Source: Spirochaetota bacterium
GTDB taxonomy: Bacteria; Spirochaetota; Brevinematia; DTOW01
DNA: 5,428 nt
NCBI GenBank assembly: GCA_028276145.1
Contig: JAPYWX010000108.1
Coordinates: forward strand, 1 to 5,428
Reading direction: 5' to 3'
The number at the start of each line of letters is the position of its first letter. The first letter of the stretch is position 1. The notes below the pieces were generated by a model, which saw only the letters and a list, made by a program, of their open reading frames with translations, was not told where the DNA came from and did not search any database. Shown piece after piece: positions 1 to 5,428 of the stretch. The position numbers were made by a program, and so were the translations under genes.

Positions 1-492
1 ATTATTTTCTCATTTTTAGTTTGTTTGTTTACTTTACAGGGGTTTGGACAGGTTGTTGATGGTGTTATTGGTACGAACGAGTATAAGAAAGTTTATGAAC
101 CCACGAAGGAATTGAAGGTTTATGTTAGTTCTACGAATAATGAGGTCCTCTCTATTGGTGTACAAAGTACTTCTAGTGGTTGGTTTTCTATTGCTTTGGG
201 ATCTCCCAGAATGGATGGAGCATATATGTTTGTTGTAACAACAAAAGATGGAAAAAATTATGTTATTGATGAGTACATTGGAGTAGGGCATAGCCATAAA
301 ACTGTAAAGGAGAAGCAAGTCAAAAGTTTTGCTTTCAGTAAAGACAATGATATTGTTACTGTTGAATTCTCTATACCTAACAAGTTGAATAACGTAGAAC
401 TAAAAGGAAAAGTTAGCGGTATATGGGCAATATCAAAGGATTATAAGTTTGGTTATCATTCCAAGAGAGGTAAGTTGGAATTGGAGTTTTAA
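1..492 (+). CDS. Exported DOMON-domain protein, possible b-type haem binder (5' partial)
   Basis: No enzyme name can be given; the fold call is DOMON-like beta-sandwich. The frame is open from base 1 (163 codons before TAA at 490-492). It begins IIFSFLVCLFTLQGFGQ, a hydrophobic run that looks like the core of a signal peptide, with possible cleavage near GFG|Q. The true start is therefore outside the window. A TTG at 25 could be read as a start, but it lies inside this hydrophobic run and has no Shine-Dalgarno sequence. DOMON hallmarks in order are GWFSIALG, then SPRMDGAYMFVV (Met codon 211-213), then a DEYIGVGHSH segment, and near the end IWAISKDYKFGYHSKRG (His codon 457-459). In haem-binding DOMON proteins a Met in the first motif and a His in the last are the axial ligands; both are present here. 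No membrane anchor follows the domain, so the product is probably soluble in the periplasm or outside the cell. A sugar-binding DOMON role is the alternative. The fold is fairly secure; haem binding is inference. Confidence 0.68.
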   Translation: MIFSFLVCLFTLQGFGQVVDGVIGTNEYKKVYEPTKELKVYVSSTNNEVLSIGVQSTSSGWFSIALGSPRMDGAYMFVVTTKDGKNYVIDEYIGVGHSHKTVKEKQVKSFAFSKDNDIVTVEFSIPNKLNNVELKGKVSGIWAISKDYKFGYHSKRGKLELEF

Positions 493-570
493 GTAACACT
501 AGTTTGAGTAAGCAGTGAATACTGAAGAGTTAGAAATAATGAAAAATTATGTTAACTTGTTTGTAAAATA

Positions 571-618
571 AGAAAAATCAACCAAAAAACCAAACAAAAA
601 ACACCAAACAACCAAAAA
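571..618. other. A/C-only tract with phased A-runs, probable intrinsically curved DNA
   Basis: Bases 579-618 contain only A and C. Runs of A centre near 575, 586.5, 598.5, 607 and 616, a mean spacing of about 10.25 bases, close to one helical turn. Phased A-tracts of this kind bend DNA. The tract ends 17 bases before the proposed -35 box of secA, so it could act as an upstream bend or a nucleoid-protein site. The run composition is seen directly; curvature and function are inferred. It encodes nothing convincing on either strand. Confidence 0.5.
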
Positions 619-635
619 GCAAGAGGAAATAGATT

Positions 636-665
636 TTGACTTCAAACCGTAATTTAGAGTAATAT
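636..665 (+). promoter_or_regulatory. Putative sigma-70-type promoter of secA (and probably recN)
   Basis: TTGACT at 636-641 matches five of six consensus -35 bases. After an 18-base spacer, TAATAT at 660-665 matches four of six -10 bases. Transcription would start near 672, giving a leader of about 50 bases before the secA ATG. This is the best -35/-10 pair I found in the 493-721 gap, but the region is so AT-rich that the -10 match is weak evidence by itself. Confidence 0.42.
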
Positions 666-685
666 TAATTACATTAATATTAATT
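659..685. repeat. AT-rich direct repeat and palindromes over the secA -10 and start site; candidate operator
   Basis: TAATATTAATT occurs twice, at 660-670 and 675-685, with a 15-base period. The first copy sits in an inverted repeat, GTAAT-N4-ATTAC (659-672). The second lies in a perfect 12-base palindrome, ATTAATATTAAT (673-684). Both overlap or directly follow the proposed -10 box, where a repressor site would be expected. No known regulator is recognised, and short AT palindromes arise by chance in AT-rich DNA. Confidence 0.35.
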
Positions 686-706
686 CTGTAAACATCCCAA
701 AAATAT

Positions 707-714
707 GAGGAGGG
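707..714 (+). promoter_or_regulatory. Strong Shine-Dalgarno sequence for secA
   Basis: GAGGAGGG contains a full GGAGG core (709-713), followed by an 8-base spacer to the ATG at 722. It fixes the secA start and contrasts with the missing signal in front of recN. Confidence 0.85.
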
Positions 715-721
715 TTTATTT

Positions 722-3526
722 ATGTCAATTCTGGATAAGATTTTTGGCACTAAGCACGAAAGGGATATAAAGAAAATTCAACCGATAGTTAAAAAAATAA
801 ATGAATTAGAAAAAGAGTATGACAAGTTAACAAACAAAGAAATAGTGAGTATTGCTAACGAACTAAGGAGCAAGGTTAAAGCTAAGGGTAAGGTAGATGA
901 AGATGACTTTGTGATGGGGGCTACTTTAGTTAGAGAAGCTGCGAAAAGAACACTAGGGATGAGGCACTTCGATGTACAGCTTATAGGTGCTACTGTTCTT
1001 TTCCAAGGTAAGATAGCAGAAATGAAGACAGGAGAAGGTAAGACACTTGTAGCTACTATTCCTTTGTTTGTGGAATCACTTACTGGAAACAATGTTCAGC
1101 TTGTTACAGTTAATGACTATTTAGCTAGAAGAGATGCTGAGTGGATGGGACCTATTTATCTTTTCCTTGGTGCTACTGTGGGAGTGATAAATCCAAATGA
1201 TAGAAGTTATGTAGTTGATTGGTTAAATTTTGAGAAGGCGAACTTTGCCATAGAGAATGACATTAGAGCATGGCCTAGGGGGGATTTCACTGATGATATT
1301 CTGCCTGAAGAGCTTATAAATAAGGAAGCTATTGAGTACTTTAGAGTTACTTTAAAAAACGCAACAAAGAAAGAAGCGTACCAAGCAGATATCACCTATG
1401 GTACAAACAACGAGTTTGGATTTGATTACTTAAGAGACAACATGGTTTATTCCCTTGAAGACAAAGTACAGAGGGGGCACTACTATGCGATAGTAGATGA
1501 GGTTGACTCAATACTTATTGATGAAGCAAGAACTCCGCTGATAATTTCTGGTCCTTCTACCGAATCTGTTGAGGTATACATACTTGCTGACAATATAGCT
1601 AGGAAGCTTAAGCCTGCACAAGTTAACGAACAAAATAAGCCAATACCTGGTACAGGTGATTTTGTTGTAGATCTCAAGGAGAAGAACGCATACCTTACGG
1701 AAGAAGGAATGAAAAGAGTTGAGGAGCTTACAGGAATCAAAGGGTTATTTAATGCAACAAATCCGAAGAACCTTATATTAGTTCATGCTATTACACAGGC
1801 ACTTAGAGCTCATCACCTATTCAAAAGAGATGTTGACTACTCAATTGTTGGTGGTGAAGTCGTGATAATAGATGAGTTTACTGGTAGGTACATGTTTGGT
1901 AGAAGGTGGAGTGATGGGCTACACCAAGCAATCGAGGCAAAGGAGAGACTTCCGATAAAGCAAGAATTTAGAACATTAGCAACGATAACATTCCAAAATT
2001 ATTTCAGAATGTACAAAAAGCTAGCTGGTATGACTGGTACCGCTGAAACTGAAGCTGAAGAGTTTTGGAAAATATACGGTCTCGATGTTGTAGTTATACC
2101 TACTCACAAACCTGTAAGGAGAATTGATGCAAATGATAAAATTTATGCTACCGAAAAAGAAAAGTTTGAAGCAGTAGTAAAAGAGATAAAGGAGCTTCAC
2201 AAGAAAGGTGTACCTGTGCTCGTTGGTACCATATCAGTTGAGAAATCAGAAATGCTTTCTGAAATGCTAAGAAAGGAGAAAATACCTCACAACGTCTTGA
2301 ATGCAAAGAACCATGAAAAGGAAGCAAAAATAATAGCTGAGGCAGGAAAGAAATTTGCAGTGACTGTAGCGACAAACATGGCTGGTAGAGGCGTAGATAT
2401 AAAATTGGGTGAAGGAGTCAAAGAGCTTGGAGGTTTACATGTAATAGGTACAGAACGACACGAATCAAGAAGAATTGATAATCAGCTTAGGGGTAGAGCA
2501 GGTAGACAAGGAGATCCCGGATTCACGAGGTTTTATGTATCGCTAGAGGATGAACTCATGAGGCTTTTCGGCTCAGATAGACTTAAGAGGATGCTTAATG
2601 CTCTAAACTGGGAGTATGGTCAAGAATTAGAGCACCCATGGTTAACATCAGCTATAGAAAATGCACAAAAGAGAGTTGAGAAATACAACTTTGAGATAAG
2701 GAGATACCTATTAGAGTATGATAATGTATTGAACGAGCAAAGGAACACAGTTTACTCACTTCGTGACAAAATCCTAAGAAAAGAAGGGTTGCTAGACGTA
2801 GTAAAGAAGATGATAGCAGACTACATAATTGACCAAGAGGAGAGAATAATTATTGGCAGCTCATTCAACTGGAAAGAATTGTCATCTTTGCTACAGGAAG
2901 CCTTCCTAATAGAAGTTTCTACAGACTCTCTGAGGGAAGAATTAGGAAAGTACAGAGATATCGAGGAGCTCGCCGATAAGTTAGCCGAAACAGTGTTTTT
3001 AACACTAAAGAAAAGAATTAGCTACAACATTCCTGAAGAAGTGTTCTACGAGGCTATTAAAGTGACGCTACTCAATATAATCGATATGAAATGGATAGAC
3101 CACTTATACAAGATTGATGAGCTTAGGGAAGGTATTTCGCTTAGGTCTTACGGTGAAAGGAATCCACTAGTAGAATTTAAACTAGATGCTACAGAAGCTT
3201 TTCATGAGATGATGAAGAATGTAAGAAGGGAGCTTGTGTTTGTCCTCGGAAGAATGAGAATAACTGAAAGTGTTGTACCAACTGAAACTTTAGTATCACT
3301 AGACAAGGTTTCAGTGAAACATGAAGAGATGGGGCAATTTGGTGCGGCTAGAATTAATCCCTTCGAAGGTGCTACAACAGGAAACGAAAAAGTTCAGCCA
3401 ATAAGAGCCGTGAAGAGACCAGGACCTAACGAACCTTGTTGGTGCGGCAGTGGGAAAAAATATAAAAAATGCCACATGCAGAGTGACCTAGCCAAAGAAC
3501 TGGAAGCATCAACACATATAAGATGA
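722..3526 (+). CDS. secA: Preprotein translocase ATPase SecA
   Basis: SecA is the cytoplasmic motor that pushes unfolded preproteins through the SecYEG membrane channel using ATP. The 934-residue product is complete and somewhat longer than E. coli SecA (901). Visible landmarks: Walker A MKTGEGKT at 101-108; ITYGTNNEFGFDYLRDNM at 224-241; Walker B VDEVDSILIDEART at 258-271; the preprotein-binding region at roughly 275-430; AGMTGTAETE at 435-444 entering NBD2; helicase motif VI around QLRGRAGRQGDPG at 588-600; scaffold motif LLEYDNVLNEQR at 663-674; the two-helix finger at about 780-835 with a tip tyrosine in RSYGERNP (Tyr810); and a C-terminal zinc motif C-W-C-X8-C-H (Cys906, Cys908, Cys917, His918), which in other SecAs contacts SecB or lipid. 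NBD1 carries an extra block at about 158-213, listed separately. ATG 722 is chosen for its strong SD and typical SecA N-terminus. The gene ends in tandem stops, TGA then TAG. recN follows 33 bases on, probably in the same transcript. Confidence 0.98.
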   Translation: MSILDKIFGTKHERDIKKIQPIVKKINELEKEYDKLTNKEIVSIANELRSKVKAKGKVDEDDFVMGATLVREAAKRTLGMRHFDVQLIGATVLFQGKIAEMKTGEGKTLVATIPLFVESLTGNNVQLVTVNDYLARRDAEWMGPIYLFLGATVGVINPNDRSYVVDWLNFEKANFAIENDIRAWPRGDFTDDILPEELINKEAIEYFRVTLKNATKKEAYQADITYGTNNEFGFDYLRDNMVYSLEDKVQRGHYYAIVDEVDSILIDEARTPLIISGPSTESVEVYILADNIARKLKPAQVNEQNKPIPGTGDFVVDLKEKNAYLTEEGMKRVEELTGIKGLFNATNPKNLILVHAITQALRAHHLFKRDVDYSIVGGEVVIIDEFTGRYMFGRRWSDGLHQAIEAKERLPIKQEFRTLATITFQNYFRMYKKLAGMTGTAETEAEEFWKIYGLDVVVIPTHKPVRRIDANDKIYATEKEKFEAVVKEIKELHKKGVPVLVGTISVEKSEMLSEMLRKEKIPHNVLNAKNHEKEAKIIAEAGKKFAVTVATNMAGRGVDIKLGEGVKELGGLHVIGTERHESRRIDNQLRGRAGRQGDPGFTRFYVSLEDELMRLFGSDRLKRMLNALNWEYGQELEHPWLTSAIENAQKRVEKYNFEIRRYLLEYDNVLNEQRNTVYSLRDKILRKEGLLDVVKKMIADYIIDQEERIIIGSSFNWKELSSLLQEAFLIEVSTDSLREELGKYRDIEELADKLAETVFLTLKKRISYNIPEEVFYEAIKVTLLNIIDMKWIDHLYKIDELREGISLRSYGERNPLVEFKLDATEAFHEMMKNVRRELVFVLGRMRITESVVPTETLVSLDKVSVKHEEMGQFGAARINPFEGATTGNEKVQPIRAVKRPGPNEPCWCGSGKKYKKCHMQSDLAKELEASTHIR
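1193..1361 (+). other. About 50-residue insert within SecA NBD1
   Basis: This segment encodes SecA residues of about 158-213, between GVI (154-156) and KKEAYQADITYG (216-227). In E. coli SecA only about 12 residues separate the equivalent points; here there are 62. The insert contains a WLNFEKANFAIEN-like stretch, an AWPRGDF turn and NKEAIEYFRVTLKNATKKE. I recall the same elements (a WP turn followed by NKEA) in Thermotoga maritima SecA, where a 50-residue insert is described as shared by Thermotogales and Aquificales. That match is from memory, not an alignment. The reading frame and codon style are continuous with the rest of secA, so it is not a recent insertion. Confidence 0.75.
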
Positions 3527-3559
3527 TAGAAACTTTGAGAAAATTTTAAAATTAGCCGT
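3527..3559 (+). promoter_or_regulatory. secA-recN gap: no SD, perfect AT palindrome
   Basis: The 33-base gap between the secA stop and the recN ATG has no GGAGG-like sequence at SD distance; the nearest purine run, GAGAAAA (3537-3543), is about 16 bases before the ATG. A perfect 12-base palindrome, AATTTTAAAATT, lies at 3542-3553, six bases before the start codon. I see no terminator and no separate promoter, which supports read-through from secA. Initiation may depend on translational coupling or on the unstructured AT-rich leader; this is inference. Confidence 0.45.
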
Positions 3560-5266
3560 ATGTTATTGAGAATAAAGATAAAAGATTATGCAATAATAGA
3601 CGAGGTAGAAGTTGAGTTTAGTGATGGTTTCAATGTCTTTACGGGTGAAAGTGGAGTAGGTAAATCAATAATTGTTGATGCCCTCGGCTTCTCGCTAGGT
3701 GATAGAGCAGACAGTTCGGTGGTACGTACGGGAGCACAGAAAGCTATTGTTGAATCAGTATTTAACATAACTGATGAAAACATTCTAAACAAAATAAAAA
3801 GCTTGGGCTTTGACATTGACGGTAATGAACTAATAATTCGGAGAGAATATGACATAAGCGGCAGAAACAAAATAACTATTAACGGCTTCTCTGAAAGTGT
3901 TTCTAGGGTCTCTGAACTTTCAGAGGTACTTGTAGACTTTCACGGCCAGCATGAACATCAAAGCTTACTTAACTCGAAAACTCACATTGATTACTTGGAC
4001 GCATTTGGTAAGTTCCATAAAGATAGAGAAGTTATAGCAAATTTGTACCGCAGTGTTATTGATCTAAAAAACAAGATAAACGAACTTAGTGAAATTCTAT
4101 CTCAGAAGGAAAAGAGAATTGAATTTCTAAAATTCACTGTTGATGAGCTTGAAAGGGCGAATCTCAAGGAAAATGAGGATGTGGATCTTGAGGAAAAGTT
4201 TAAGTTCATAACCAACTTTGAAGCTCTTTTTAGGCTAGTAAATGAATCCTTGGTTTTTCTTGATGAAGGTGAATTCTCTGTTTTGTCATCAATAGGAAAA
4301 GTTATCACAAATCTAAGAAGCGCAACACGCTATAACGAAGAGTTTAACAACCTGATACTCAAGCTAGAGGAAGCTGAATCAACAATAAAGGAAATTAGAA
4401 ACATTCTAGAAGACTTCAAGAATAGAATTAACCTATCACCTGAAGAGATTGAGTATATAAACTCGAGGCTTGACCTCATAAGAACGCTGAAGAGGAAGTA
4501 CAACAAAAGTAGTGTTTCCGAGCTAATAAAGTATAAGGATGAGTGTAAAAGAGAGCTTGAGGCAGTAGAAACGGGGGATGAAGAACTCAGAAAGCTTGAA
4601 TCTGAATACCAGAAGTTGGTTAGTGAGTTGAGGAACAAATGCTTGGATTTGTCAAAGAAGAGAATGAACAAAGCAAAGGAGTTTGATAAGCTTGTGATGG
4701 AGAAACTCAGGGAATTGGCAATGGAAAGAGCTATTTTCAAGACAGATTTTAAGTACTATAAAACTGATGATGGCATTTTTGAGATAGAAGGTACGAAAAT
4801 AGATGTCAATGAGACAGGTATAGATAGGGTTGAATTTCTGATTTCTGTAAATCCTGGAGAAGAGCCCAAGCCTCTTAGGAAAGTTGCTTCAGGTGGTGAA
4901 ATATCAAGGATAATGTTAGCACTCAAGAATGTTTTATCTGATGTGAGTGAAGTTGATATGATGGTATTCGATGAAATTGATGTTGGCATAGGAGGCAACA
5001 CTGCTAATGTTGTTGGAGAAATGATTCAGGAAATAGCAAAGAAAAGACAAATAATTGTCATAACACACCTACCTCAGGTTGCCGCAAGAGCAAAGACACA
5101 CTTTAAAGTAGAAAAGGTATTCGAAGGAGCAAAGACGAAAGTTATAGTTAAAGAGCTATCAATAGAGGAAAGAAAGAAAGAAATAGCCAGAATGATAGGT
5201 AATGAAACTGAGGTAGGTATAAAATACGCTGAAGAGATGCTCTCTAAGTCCCTAAGAAATCTCTGA
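3560..5266 (+). CDS. recN: DNA repair ATPase RecN (SMC-like)
   Basis: RecN is an SMC/ABC-type ATPase that acts on DNA ends in recombinational double-strand break repair. The 568-residue product is complete and near the usual 550-570. The N-terminus (MLLRIKIKDYAIIDEVEVEF) is the typical RecN start. Walker A is GESGVGKS at 29-36; the usual Ala of GAGKS is Val here, while the essential Gly, Lys and Ser are kept. VDFHGQHEHQSLL at 125-137 is the conserved RecN segment after the Walker A lobe. Residues of about 155-385 are rich in Glu, Lys and Leu and form the coiled-coil arms, broken by the family motif LSPEEIEYINSRLDLIRTLK near 292-311. The C-terminal lobe has the ABC signature ASGGE (443-447), Walker B MMVFDEID (467-474), GIGG (476-479) and switch His503 in ITHLPQVAA. 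The tail EERKKEIARMIGNE (536-549) is also typical. A stop codon at 3536-3538 limits upstream extension, so ATG 3560 is the start. No SOS-type operator is evident in the gap to secA. Confidence 0.97.
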   Translation: MLLRIKIKDYAIIDEVEVEFSDGFNVFTGESGVGKSIIVDALGFSLGDRADSSVVRTGAQKAIVESVFNITDENILNKIKSLGFDIDGNELIIRREYDISGRNKITINGFSESVSRVSELSEVLVDFHGQHEHQSLLNSKTHIDYLDAFGKFHKDREVIANLYRSVIDLKNKINELSEILSQKEKRIEFLKFTVDELERANLKENEDVDLEEKFKFITNFEALFRLVNESLVFLDEGEFSVLSSIGKVITNLRSATRYNEEFNNLILKLEEAESTIKEIRNILEDFKNRINLSPEEIEYINSRLDLIRTLKRKYNKSSVSELIKYKDECKRELEAVETGDEELRKLESEYQKLVSELRNKCLDLSKKRMNKAKEFDKLVMEKLRELAMERAIFKTDFKYYKTDDGIFEIEGTKIDVNETGIDRVEFLISVNPGEEPKPLRKVASGGEISRIMLALKNVLSDVSEVDMMVFDEIDVGIGGNTANVVGEMIQEIAKKRQIIVITHLPQVAARAKTHFKVEKVFEGAKTKVIVKELSIEERKKEIARMIGNETEVGIKYAEEMLSKSLRNL

Positions 5267-5428
5267 GTTTGTCCATAGTTAAGATTTTTTTACTTGACTC
5301 TAATAGCCTCTCAACATACTTTCCGATTATGTCAAACTCTATGTTCACCTCATCGTAAAGGTTCAAATACTTCAAGTTTGTGTTTTCAAATGTGTATGGT
5401 ATGACTTGCACAGAGAAAGTATGTTCTG
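5244..5428 (-). CDS. ribE: Riboflavin synthase alpha subunit, C-terminal part (partial)
   Basis: Reading the - strand from the window edge gives 60 codons ending in TAG (complement of 5244-5246). The gene's 5' end is beyond base 5428; the first whole codon here is at 5426-5424. The peptide begins EHTFSVQVIPYTFENTNLKY and continues with YDEVNIEFDIIGKYVERLLES. This fits the second lumazine-binding repeat of riboflavin synthase, whose family pattern is roughly iPhT...T.L.....D.VNiE.D.igKYvErl. The last residues (about SKKILTMDKLRDFLGT) would form the C-terminal helix used for trimer assembly. The enzyme dismutates two 6,7-dimethyl-8-ribityllumazine molecules to riboflavin plus a pyrimidinedione in the cytoplasm. 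The usual His of PHT is Tyr here. Only the tail is visible, so completeness and rib operon membership cannot be judged. The gene is convergent with recN and overlaps its end by 23 bases. Confidence 0.88.
   Translation of the reverse strand, partial: EHTFSVQVIPYTFENTNLKYLNLYDEVNIEFDIIGKYVERLLESSKKILTMDKLRDFLGT

Noticed and set aside
493..570. Terminator for the DOMON gene
   Set aside because: The only stem seen, CAGT-GAAT-ACTG (513-524), is four pairs long with no T-run following.
539..571. Ten-residue + strand ORF (MKNYVNLFVK) that could be a secA leader peptide
   Set aside because: It has no clear SD, lies upstream of the proposed secA promoter, and shows no arrest motif such as that of SecM.
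547..750. A 67-codon - strand ORF with a hydrophobic segment
   Set aside because: Its hydrophobic part is just the complement of the A/C-only tract, it runs into the secA start and SD, and it shows no family likeness.
2148..2375. - strand ORF inside secA
   Set aside because: Low-complexity Leu/Ser/Phe content opposite a conserved SecA region; a shadow frame.
4330..4740. A 136-codon Ser/Leu-rich - strand ORF inside recN
   Set aside because: It is antisense to the Glu/Lys/Leu-rich coiled-coil part of recN, which gives Ser/Leu/Phe-rich open frames by composition alone.
5233..5245. AGAGA-TGC-TCTCT hairpin near the ribE stop
   Set aside because: Only five pairs around a three-base loop, and no T-run directly after it on either strand.
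5254..5291. Possible recN terminator: AAGAAATCT pairing with AGATTTTTT, ending in a run of T
   Set aside because: The stem has a single G-C pair and a G-T wobble, uses the T-run itself as one arm, and has a 19-base loop, so it would be too weak for a standard intrinsic terminator.

Overview
The window is AT-rich bacterial DNA with four genes. Three lie on the + strand: the 3' part of an exported DOMON-domain protein, then secA, then recN. The fourth, on the - strand, is the 3' end of a riboflavin synthase gene (ribE type) that converges on recN. Two are core housekeeping genes (secA, ribE) and recN is a widespread repair gene, so this looks like an ordinary chromosome. I see no transposase, CRISPR array, phage gene, tRNA or rRNA. 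The best taxonomic hint is SecA. It carries an extra block of about 50 residues in nucleotide-binding domain 1, of the kind I recall as a conserved insert in SecA of Thermotogales and Aquificales. That suggests a thermophilic or deep-branching, AT-rich bacterium, but it does not fix the phylum.

Layout. Positions 1-492 encode a DOMON-type beta-sandwich protein. Its frame is open to the left edge and starts with a hydrophobic stretch, so the gene begins outside the window and the product is probably exported. Positions 493-721 are a 229-base gap. It holds a 40-base A/C-only tract with roughly helically phased A-runs, a plausible sigma-70-type promoter, an AT-rich repeat/palindrome cluster over the -10 and expected start site, and a strong Shine-Dalgarno sequence for secA. 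secA (722-3526) is full length, with all ATPase motifs and a C-terminal zinc motif. recN (3560-5266) follows after 33 bases, so it is probably co-transcribed, although it has no recognisable Shine-Dalgarno sequence. The ribE 3' end (5244-5428, - strand) overlaps the end of recN by 23 bases, tail to tail.

How the genes fit together. SecA drives Sec-dependent export, and the DOMON protein is a likely substrate of that route. RecN (SMC-like double-strand break repair ATPase) and riboflavin synthase belong to unrelated pathways. I find no convincing new multi-gene system. The points worth a second look are the possible haem-binding DOMON protein, the SecA insert, the curved and palindromic secA control region, the SD-less recN start and the antisense overlap of recN and ribE.
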